Made by a program: the position numbers and the translations under genes. Below the pieces are notes generated by a model. It did no database searches. It had not been told where the DNA came from and saw only the letters and a program-made list of their open reading frames with translations. From positions 1 through 6,868 of the forward strand of contig JAHDDA010000093.1 of NCBI GenBank assembly GCA_020629595.1: 6,868 bases of DNA, given 5' to 3'. Of this stretch, positions 1-6,482 are shown one piece after another; the stretch's first letter is position 1, and every line of letters begins with the position of its first letter. Source of the stretch: Chitinophagales bacterium. Its GTDB lineage: Bacteria; Bacteroidota; Bacteroidia; Chitinophagales; UBA2359.

Positions 1-794
1 TGTTGGTGAGTGTATTGTGGTTTATTTATACCTTAAAAAACAACGAAACAACCATTATTGATAGTGGAACATTGTTGGTTTTCGTGGTACTACTAATTAC
101 CTTACTTGTGCCACTTCGTAGATTATTGAGGGTAAATATAGTTTGGGAATTGGGTAATATTTCTTTCGAGAAGCTAAGTAAAGTTTTGAATCAAGCAAAA
201 GCTGAAAATATCAGCGAAAAATTAACAGTTTCTGAAGGAATTATAGAATTTAAAAACTTCAGTTTTTACGATAAAAATGAACAAGCCATTTTTGAAAACT
301 TTAATTATATCTTCTCAAAAGGCTTTAATGATTTAGGTTTTTTGAATGAACAGCAAAGGGTAGTTTTAAGCAAGTGTATCACGCTTTTATACGATAACTA
401 CAAAGGTCTAATTCTAATTGATGGGCAGAATATTGCTCAATTTTCAGCTAAAATGATTCGTAAAAAAATAACGGTTGTTTCAAGTGAATTTCCATTACTT
501 GGTAGAACCGTTTTTGAAGCCATTTCTTACAGTCGCAAAGCTGAAAAACGTTCAAAAGCTACGCAAATATTAGACTTAGTTCAAGCCAAAACCCCACAGA
601 ATGAAAAACTACATTTAGACGATAAATTAACAGTATTTGGAGCAAACTTATCAAACGTACAATTACAAAATTTACTGCTTACTCGTGCTTTATTAACCAA
701 TAAACCTATTATCATTATTCCTCAAAAAATAAATGGTTTACAACTTGAATTGATAAAGAAACAGTTTATGGTGTCCCTTTGTGAAGATTTGTAA
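1..794 (+). CDS. ABC-exporter-like protein with degenerate ATPase domain (5' partial)
   Basis: The reading frame is open to the left edge (first full codon at 3), so the start lies outside; the TTG at 3 is not credible as the true start. Residues below count from that codon. About 22-45 form a hydrophobic segment ending in PLRRLL, like the last helix of a type-1 ABC exporter membrane domain. About 80-240 follow an ABC nucleotide-binding domain in order: IEFKNFSF strand, ILIDGQNI after the Walker A region, a Q-loop region (VVSSEFPLLGRTVFEAI), a signature region (NLSNVQLQ) then TRALLTNKPIIII. The catalytic residues are gone: the Walker A equivalent is GFLNEQQRV without GK, the Q-loop Gln is Ser, LSGGQ reads LSNVQ, and Walker B ends IIIIPQ instead of DE. 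No H-loop is seen and the protein stops about 23 residues after Walker B. It probably cannot hydrolyse ATP. It may be a passive partner of an intact subunit or a protein with a changed role. A decaying gene is less likely because the frame is clean. Exporter ancestry is well supported; substrate is unknown. Confidence 0.72.
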   Translation, partial: LVSVLWFIYTLKNNETTIIDSGTLLVFVVLLITLLVPLRRLLRVNIVWELGNISFEKLSKVLNQAKAENISEKLTVSEGIIEFKNFSFYDKNEQAIFENFNYIFSKGFNDLGFLNEQQRVVLSKCITLLYDNYKGLILIDGQNIAQFSAKMIRKKITVVSSEFPLLGRTVFEAISYSRKAEKRSKATQILDLVQAKTPQNEKLHLDDKLTVFGANLSNVQLQNLLLTRALLTNKPIIIIPQKINGLQLELIKKQFMVSLCEDL

Positions 795-933
795 ATCTAA
801 AGTGTAGCTGTAATCCAAGTATTATTGCAGAATAATTTACAGTATTTTACTTCAATAATTTTAAAATTGAATAATCTTACCTAATTAAGTAAAAATTAAT
901 TTTTAAGAAAATAGAAATAAAACCTTCTTTTTT

Positions 934-963
934 TTGTGTTTTTTTGCAAATTTGATATATTTG
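934..963 (+). promoter_or_regulatory. Bacteroidota-type promoter of the gntR-family gene
   Basis: TTG at 934-936 is separated by exactly 19 bases from TATATTTG at 956-963, matching the Bacteroidota housekeeping consensus (TTG at -33, TAnnTTTG at -7). Transcription would start near 967-970, just before the two operators and about 50 bases before the ATG at 1017. The match is visible directly; the start point is inferred from the consensus. The stretch is very T-rich, so the -33 element could be placed elsewhere, but the -7 element is unambiguous. Confidence 0.72.
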
Positions 964-973
964 GGGTAAATTT

Positions 974-989
974 AATTGGTCAACCAATT
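974..989 (+). promoter_or_regulatory. GntR/FadR-type operator, site 1 (perfect palindrome)
   Basis: AATTGGTCAACCAATT is a perfect inverted repeat with 7-base arms (974-980 and 983-989) around a CA centre. It matches the TTGGT-N2-ACCAA operator form of FadR-subfamily regulators such as ExuR/UxuR. It lies just downstream of the predicted transcription start and upstream of a FadR-type gene, which suggests autorepression by blocking the polymerase. Confidence 0.72.
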
Positions 990-1003
990 TTGGTTAACCA
1001 GTT
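988..1003 (+). promoter_or_regulatory. GntR/FadR-type operator, site 2
   Basis: The core TGGTTAACCA (991-1000) is a perfect 10-base palindrome with the same half-sites (TGGT/ACCA) as site 1. Over 16 bases it matches site 1's arms at 5 of 7 (left) and 6 of 7 (right) positions. The two centres are 14 bases apart and the outermost bases of the sites overlap at 988-989, so two dimers would sit next to each other, possibly cooperatively. Confidence 0.65.
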
Positions 1004-1016
1004 TTTATTGAAAAGT

Positions 1017-1730
1017 ATGTTAGAAAGTTTAAGTAAAATACAAATTCAAAATCCTGTTGAAATTATTATTTCACAAATCCGAGAGTTGATTAAAACAGGA
1101 GTGGTAAAGCCAGGTGAAAAGTTGCCTGCTGAACGTAAACTTGCAGAACATTTAGGAGTAAGTAGAGGACAAGTAAGAGAGGCAATTAATAAATTAGAAA
1201 CTTATGGTATATTAAAAGTTCAACCTCAAAGTGGGACTATTGTAAATGGAATAGGAATAGTTGCTTTAGAAGGACTTATTTCTGATGTTTTAAAAATAGA
1301 GAAAGTTGATTTTAAATCATTAATTGACACAAGAATACTTTTAGAAAAAGAAGCTGCTCGATTAGCTGCATTAAATAGAACCCAAGATGATATTATTGAA
1401 ATTGAAATTGCTTTGCATAACTACAAGAAAGCATTAGCAGTAAATGATGCTGCGGTTGAAGAAGATTTACTATTTCACATAAAAATAGCTGAAGCAAGTA
1501 AAAATACCGTTCTAAAATCTTTAATGATGATAATAACTCCAGATATTGTTAAGAGTTTTAGGAAATTAAATGTTTGTGATAAAAATAATAATAATAGAAC
1601 TATTAATGAACATCAGAAGATTTTAGAAATGATAAAGGACAAAAATTCAGAAGGTGCAGTAGAAGCAATGGAACAACATTTATTGGAAATAAAAGAATTT
1701 AGTAAAAATTATAAATTATATAAAACCTAA
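1017..1730 (+). CDS. GntR-family (FadR subfamily, FCD domain) transcriptional regulator
   Basis: This is a 237-residue cytoplasmic DNA-binding regulator, normal length for FadR-type proteins. The winged helix spans about 14-78 (KLPAERKLAEHLGVSR, then VREAINKLETYGIL and QSGTIV). R40, R50 and R54 align with the arginines that contact TGGT half-sites in FadR. About 98-230 is the helical FCD ligand domain, starting DTRILLEKEAARLAA. D150, H154, H199 and H221 match the Asp/His/His/His metal site of the FCD family, so a carboxylate-type ligand held through a divalent metal is expected. I chose the ATG at 1017. An in-frame GTG at 936 would add 27 residues, but it lies inside the promoter and its extension would translate through both operators. 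The gene precedes susC by 131 bases and probably controls the PUL, sensing an intracellular sugar-acid breakdown product; the exact ligand is not visible. Confidence 0.93.
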   Translation: MLESLSKIQIQNPVEIIISQIRELIKTGVVKPGEKLPAERKLAEHLGVSRGQVREAINKLETYGILKVQPQSGTIVNGIGIVALEGLISDVLKIEKVDFKSLIDTRILLEKEAARLAALNRTQDDIIEIEIALHNYKKALAVNDAAVEEDLLFHIKIAEASKNTVLKSLMMIITPDIVKSFRKLNVCDKNNNNRTINEHQKILEMIKDKNSEGAVEAMEQHLLEIKEFSKNYKLYKT

Positions 1731-1861
1731 AATTATCTAATAACGGTACTAAATGAAATTATGATGTAATATCAAGCCAAATAAAATTATAAGGCTTTGA
1801 CTTTAGAACGACCAATTCAATTTACACATAAAATCATAAAGCACCATTAAAAATTTTTTTT
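1731..1861 (+). other. Leader region between regulator and susC; no clear promoter
   Basis: This A+T-rich spacer holds no TAnnTTTG element. The only TTTG (1796-1799, within TTGACT) is not followed at 19-20 bases by a -7 box. One operator half-site, ACCAATT (1811-1817), matches the right arm of site 1, but the opposite arm agrees at only 2 of 7 positions. An A5T8 run (1849-1861) abuts the susC ATG, so there is no Shine-Dalgarno sequence, as is common in this phylum. Either susC is cotranscribed with the regulator gene or it uses a promoter that departs from consensus. Confidence 0.4.
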
Positions 1862-4800
1862 ATGAGATGCAAAATTACGATTAGACACCTAAAGTTGCTA
1901 ATCTTAACAACTTGTTTGTTTTTTTGTTCGGGCATTTTGCAATTAAATGCACAAACTGTTAACGGACAATTAGTTGATGAAAACGGAGAGCCACTTATTG
2001 GGGCAACTATTATGGTAGAAGGTACAGACATTGGTGCAACTACCGATTATGATGGAAACTTTAATATTAAGGCAAAAGAAAATGATGTTTTAATTGTTAG
2101 ATACTTAGGGTATGAAGAACAATTAATTACAGTTGGTAAAAGCAACAACATCTCTATTTCAATGAAATCTGATAGTGATCTTTTAGATGAAGTTGTAGTT
2201 GTTGGTTACGGTACATCAAAGAAATCTCATTTAACGGGAGCTATTTCCAAAATAGAAAATAAAAACTTGGATAAACTACCTGTATCTAGAGTTGATGAGG
2301 CTTTAGTTGGTCAGGCTGCTGGTGTAAATGTAGCAGCTACTGAAGGAGAAGCAGGTTCTGCTCCTACTATTAGGATTAGGGGAACTGGTTCTATGGTAGC
2401 TAGTTCCGATCCACTTATTGTTGTTGATGGACTTATTGTTGATAGTGATTTCTTAGGTTCGTTAGATATGAACGATGTAGCCTCTTTTGAAGTTTTAAAA
2501 GATGCCGCTTCTTCCGCAATTTATGGATCAAGAGGAGGTAATGGGGTTATTTTAATTACCACTAAAGATGGAGAATCGGGAGATACTAAATTTACCTACA
2601 ATGGTTTTTACGGATTTAAACAAGCAAAACAAAGTGATGCATACTACTTTAGCATAGCTGAAACTGCAGCTGCTGAAATGGCAGCAAACGGTGTTTTATC
2701 TGATAGAACAAAGTACAAACAGCTTATTGGAATTGATAGAGACTGGCAAGACGTGATTTTTAATGGAGGTGGTATTTCAAGCCATTCACTTGCTGCTCGA
2801 GGTGGTAATAAAAAAACTAAGTTTAGTGCCACTTTTGGTTATGTACATGATGAAGGGGTATTGCTTACAGATGATTTTAAGAAATATAACTTAAACTTTA
2901 AAATTAAAACTAAATTCAATGACTTTGTATCTTTCGGTGCAAGCATTGCCCCATCTTATACAGATAGAAGAAGATTTGACGGTTCTACTCACGATATATT
3001 AAGACAAACGCCTTGGTTACCTCTTTACCACGATGAGCACACTATTCAATTTGTTGATACAGATAATTACCCAGATGTTGAAGTTGGAGATTATGCATTA
3101 CAGCGTCATTTCGATAATTACGATTTGAATGGAGATGGAGGTGATGTAGATATTAGTAATACTTCTAATACAAATCCAGCTGCAAAAGTTCAAGAAAGAA
3201 ACAGAAAAGAATACCGTTTCAAAACATTTGGAAGCACTTACTTAGATTTTAAAATCATTGATGGATTAAAATTCAGAACATCAATATCAGGAGATTACCA
3301 AAATTCAGATTTTTCACGTTGGCAAGGTGTTGAAGCACACAGAAATGGTGCCGCAAATGCTCAATTAGATTTATCAACTTTCAATGGCATTCACTTAGTT
3401 AATGAAAATTACTTCTCTTACGATAAAGAAATTGGTGAACACGAAATAAATGCTGTATTAGGTATGTCTGCTGAAAAATGGGATTTTAAAACTAGCAGCA
3501 TTACCGCTACTGGCTATGAAAACGATTTAATTCAAACTGTTTCTGGTGGAACTACAATTGCGGCAGGAGCATCACAAGCATATCAAGATAGATTCCGTTC
3601 TATTTTTGGTAGAGTGAATTATGCTTACGATTACAAATATTTAGCTTCATTAAGTTTCAGACGAGATGGTAGTTCAAGATTTGGACCAGATTCAAAATAT
3701 GGTATTTTCCCTGCAATTTCTCTTGGTTGGGTTGTTAGTGAAGAAGGTTTTATGCAAGATAATAAAATAATTGATTTCTTGAAATTAAGAGTTAGTTATG
3801 GTTTAACTGGTAACAACGCTATAAGAACAGGAAATATTTTAACAGACTATTATCCATCTGTTGCTTCATTAGAGCCAAATACTGCCATAGTTGATGGTTC
3901 GGTAGCTGCTGGAGTTTTCTCTACAAATATTCCGAATGCAGCCTTAGGATGGGAGTCTTCAAGAGAAATTAATCCAGGAATTGATTTTACTTTTGCTGGA
4001 GGTATTCTTTCAGGTTCTGTTGATTACTATAAGAGAACTAGCGATGGCTTGTTATTAAATAATCCTATTTCTTACACAACTGGTTTTAATGAGGCACTGG
4101 TTAATCTTGGGGAAGTATCTAATCAAGGATTTGAAATTGAATTAAGGTCAAATAATATTAACACGAAAAACTTTAGATGGAGTACAACCTTTATTGCCAC
4201 TAGAAATAAGAATACATTAGTAGATTTTGCTGATTCTGATGGTCAAATTCAAAACGTAGATTCTAAAAGAGCAGCTGAATGGATTAACTTAGAAGGACAC
4301 CCTATTTCTTCATTTTATGGTTGGGTAGTTGATAGAGATATACCGCTTGAATACTTAAACAATGCATATCACCCAGTAGGTGGCGAAGCTCAAGATGTAT
4401 ATGTTAAAGATTTGAATGGTGATGGATTAATTGACGATGATGACAAAACGATTTTAGGTGATCCTTATCCAGATTTTGTATGGAGCTTAGGAAACAATCT
4501 TAAAATTTCAGATTTCGATTTAAGTTTTATGTTCCAAGGTTCGCATGGTGCCGAGGTAAGAAATATGGGAGACCAGTATTTGTTTAATCACTTTAACAGC
4601 AGCCAAGATTATGATCCAGAAATTACACCAGATCAAGAATTTATTAAGCAGAAAATTTTTACTGATGATATTATCCAAAACGCATCTTATGTTGCATTAC
4701 GTAACGTAACTATTGGTTATAATTTACCAAATAAGGCTTTAGATAAAATCAATGCATTTTCAAATGCAAGAGTTTATGTGTCTGCTCAAAACTTATTTTA

Positions 4801-4933
4801 TAGAACCGCTGAAGGATATACTGGATTTAATCCTGAATCAATTAACAATACTAGTCCAACTACTTGGGGGTATCAAAGAGCAGGATCACCAATACAAAGA
4901 ACAATTTCAATTGGTGCTAATTTAGAATTCTAA
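1862..4933 (+). CDS. SusC/RagA-family TonB-dependent outer-membrane transporter
   Basis: This 1023-residue protein is the outer-membrane channel that imports oligosaccharides bound by its SusD partner, powered by TonB. Residues 1-30 are a Sec signal peptide with likely cleavage after LNA. About 32-101 form a carboxypeptidase-regulatory-like domain (VNGQLVDENGEPLIGATI). The SusC hallmark DEVVVVGYGTSKK at 109-121 leads into the plug, about 122-235 (VDEALVGQAAGVNV, IRIRGTGS, DPLIVVDG, FEVLKDAASSAIYGSRGGNGVILITTK). The rest is the beta-barrel, ending in the typical terminal Phe (SIGANLEF). DLNGDGLIDDDDK at 850-862 fits an EF-hand-like calcium loop, and a second DLNGDG lies at 421-426. There is no STN domain, so it should not signal to an anti-sigma factor, consistent with the nearby FadR-type regulator. 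The start is set by the signal peptide. The susD-like gene follows after 37 bases. The family is certain; the substrate (probably alginate oligosaccharides) is inferred. Confidence 0.97.
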   Translation: MRCKITIRHLKLLILTTCLFFCSGILQLNAQTVNGQLVDENGEPLIGATIMVEGTDIGATTDYDGNFNIKAKENDVLIVRYLGYEEQLITVGKSNNISISMKSDSDLLDEVVVVGYGTSKKSHLTGAISKIENKNLDKLPVSRVDEALVGQAAGVNVAATEGEAGSAPTIRIRGTGSMVASSDPLIVVDGLIVDSDFLGSLDMNDVASFEVLKDAASSAIYGSRGGNGVILITTKDGESGDTKFTYNGFYGFKQAKQSDAYYFSIAETAAAEMAANGVLSDRTKYKQLIGIDRDWQDVIFNGGGISSHSLAARGGNKKTKFSATFGYVHDEGVLLTDDFKKYNLNFKIKTKFNDFVSFGASIAPSYTDRRRFDGSTHDILRQTPWLPLYHDEHTIQFVDTDNYPDVEVGDYALQRHFDNYDLNGDGGDVDISNTSNTNPAAKVQERNRKEYRFKTFGSTYLDFKIIDGLKFRTSISGDYQNSDFSRWQGVEAHRNGAANAQLDLSTFNGIHLVNENYFSYDKEIGEHEINAVLGMSAEKWDFKTSSITATGYENDLIQTVSGGTTIAAGASQAYQDRFRSIFGRVNYAYDYKYLASLSFRRDGSSRFGPDSKYGIFPAISLGWVVSEEGFMQDNKIIDFLKLRVSYGLTGNNAIRTGNILTDYYPSVASLEPNTAIVDGSVAAGVFSTNIPNAALGWESSREINPGIDFTFAGGILSGSVDYYKRTSDGLLLNNPISYTTGFNEALVNLGEVSNQGFEIELRSNNINTKNFRWSTTFIATRNKNTLVDFADSDGQIQNVDSKRAAEWINLEGHPISSFYGWVVDRDIPLEYLNNAYHPVGGEAQDVYVKDLNGDGLIDDDDKTILGDPYPDFVWSLGNNLKISDFDLSFMFQGSHGAEVRNMGDQYLFNHFNSSQDYDPEITPDQEFIKQKIFTDDIIQNASYVALRNVTIGYNLPNKALDKINAFSNARVYVSAQNLFYRTAEGYTGFNPESINNTSPTTWGYQRAGSPIQRTISIGANLEF

Positions 4934-4970
4934 TTGAATTCTTGGAAAATTAAAATTCATAAAGATAAAA

Positions 4971-6395
4971 ATGACAAAAATGAAAAAAATATTTTTTATA
5001 CCAATATTAATCTTCAGCTTGACATTTACCTCCTGCGAAGATGACTTCTTAGATCCAGCACCAACCGCTGGGGTAAGTGTAGCTGGTTACTTTGAAAACG
5101 AAGAACAGTTAGAAACCGGAGTAATAAATATGTACGATGGTATTCAGGGAATTAACTCTACTAATGCCAACGATAATCATGCTGTACAAGTAGAGTTTTA
5201 CTTAACAGAAATGCGTAGCGATAATACCAGAACTAAAAGCAGTGAAGGTGAAGCAGCTCAATTTGAAAGTTTTACTATTGAATCTACTAATGGTATTGTA
5301 GCAGATTACTACAGAAGTATGTACGATGTTATTTTTAGAGCCAATACTGTTTTAGATAATTTAGGAGTAGCAGATACAAAAGCGGCTCAGTTTGAAGGAG
5401 AAGCAAAATTTGTAAGAGCCTATGCCTATTTTAATTTAGTAAGATTGTTTGGAGATGTTCCTTTAATTGATAGAATTATTTCTCCAAGTGAAACAGATGT
5501 ACAATTTACAAGAGTAAGTACAAGTACAATTTATGACCTTATTGTAAGTGATTTAAGTACGGCGGCTGCATCTTTAGATGATTCATATAAAACAAGAGCA
5601 TCAAAATCTGCCGCACAAGCCTTATTAGCAAAAGTACACCTTACTTTAGGAAACTATGCTGAAGCTAGAACACTTTGTGAATCTGTAGTTGGAGCAGGGT
5701 TTTCACTAGAAGAAAACTTCAAAGATGTATTCTATTCTGAAGGAAATAATGAAGTAATATTTGCTGTTGGGTATATTTCAGACGATGCTAATGACAGCCA
5801 AAACTTTTCGGCTGAATGGTTAAACGCAGTTGGTAGAACAGCTGGTGTGAACTATGTAACATCAGAAGCAGTTGCTGCTTTAGATGAAATGGGAGGCAAT
5901 AGAACTGAATTTTCTTACCGTATAGATGCTTTACAGAATGAGCAAAATCAGGTAGTTAAATATTTACCTAACGGCGATGAAGCATTAGGAATTGATGCCA
6001 CATCTAGTGATCCAACTCTAGCTGGTAACGATTGGATTGTACTTAGATATGCAGATGTTTTATTAATGCACACAGAAGCTATAATGGCTGGTGGTGCAAA
6101 TACTGTTGATCCTGCTGCTATTAGCTCTTTTGAAGCCGTTAGAGCAAGAGCTGGAATCGAAGGTTCTTTAACAGAAGTTACTAAACAACAATTAATAGAC
6201 GAGAGACGAGTAGAACTTGCTTTTGAAAATCATAGAATGTTCGATTTAATTAGATTCGGATTAGCAATTGATGTGTTAACAGAGTATTCTAATAATAACG
6301 GCTATTCTTTTAGTGGAAATAGTTTATTACTTCCTATTCCACAAAGAGAAATTGGACTAAGTAATGGATTATTAACTCAAAATCCAGGATATTAA
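4971..6395 (+). CDS. SusD/RagB-family surface glycan-binding lipoprotein
   Basis: This 474-residue lipoprotein forms the lid of the SusC channel and captures glycan at the cell surface. The signal sequence ends in LTFTSC, making C22 the lipidated residue. The following EDDF resembles the acidic surface-export signal of Bacteroidota lipoproteins. Family motifs appear in order: EGEAKFVRAYAYFNLVRLFGD (141-161), SAAQALLAKVHLTLGNYAEA (213-232, TPR-like), WIVLRYADVLLMHTEA (355-370), ERRVELAFENHRMFDLIRFG (411-430), LLPIPQRE (453-460) and terminal NPGY. It is somewhat shorter than the starch SusD prototype but complete. ATG codons at 4971 and 4980 are both possible; I kept the first, and either leaves a good signal peptide. 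It is 37 bases downstream of susC, so the pair is one operon. The substrate cannot be read from the sequence; the neighbourhood suggests a uronate polymer. Confidence 0.96.
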   Translation: MTKMKKIFFIPILIFSLTFTSCEDDFLDPAPTAGVSVAGYFENEEQLETGVINMYDGIQGINSTNANDNHAVQVEFYLTEMRSDNTRTKSSEGEAAQFESFTIESTNGIVADYYRSMYDVIFRANTVLDNLGVADTKAAQFEGEAKFVRAYAYFNLVRLFGDVPLIDRIISPSETDVQFTRVSTSTIYDLIVSDLSTAAASLDDSYKTRASKSAAQALLAKVHLTLGNYAEARTLCESVVGAGFSLEENFKDVFYSEGNNEVIFAVGYISDDANDSQNFSAEWLNAVGRTAGVNYVTSEAVAALDEMGGNRTEFSYRIDALQNEQNQVVKYLPNGDEALGIDATSSDPTLAGNDWIVLRYADVLLMHTEAIMAGGANTVDPAAISSFEAVRARAGIEGSLTEVTKQQLIDERRVELAFENHRMFDLIRFGLAIDVLTEYSNNNGYSFSGNSLLLPIPQREIGLSNGLLTQNPGY

Positions 6396-6402
6396 TTCAA
6401 AC

Positions 6403-6452
6403 TTAAAATGAGTTTTGTTTAGAAGAAAACTTGTAAGCAAAACTCATTTTAA
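6403..6452 (+). terminator. Strong intercistronic hairpin, possible attenuator or mRNA stabiliser
   Basis: Bases 6403-6417 pair perfectly with 6438-6452 (15 pairs, core AAAATGAGTTTTG/CAAAACTCATTTT). A G-U pair and three A-U pairs extend the stem inward to 19 pairs around a 12-base loop. The stem begins 7 bases after the susD-like stop codon. The descending arm ends in TTTTAA and is followed by a mixed A/T stretch, not a clean U-tract, so full termination is doubtful. Partial termination, or protection of susCD mRNA from 3' decay, would lower expression of the downstream PKD gene relative to susCD. Confidence 0.6.
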
Positions 6453-6482
6453 AATTTCTTTTAAAATAGAAAAAATTATAAA

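Noticed and set aside
808..842. Hairpin after the ABC-like gene (ATTATT/AATAAT around GCAG, outer CTGTAA/TTACAG)
   Set aside because: The two short stems are interrupted by a 7-base bulge on one side, are nearly all A-T, and no U-tract follows directly; not strong enough to call a terminator.
851..871. TTCAAT/ATTGAA inverted repeat around an A/T palindrome
   Set aside because: Short A/T-rich palindromes are expected by chance in this composition, and it matches no known site.
1797..1830. TTGACT at 1797-1802 as a sigma-70-like promoter of susC
   Set aside because: No TATAAT-like or TAnnTTTG box lies at a suitable distance (nearest candidate TACACATA is 23 bases away and lacks TTTG).
1834..2031. 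65-codon open frame on the minus strand over the susC start
   Set aside because: It lies opposite the susC leader and signal-peptide region, has no recognizable domain, and is explained as an antisense shadow of the real gene.
2644..2832. 62-codon open frame on the minus strand inside susC
   Set aside because: It is fully contained antisense to a certain SusC coding region and shows no start context or family similarity.
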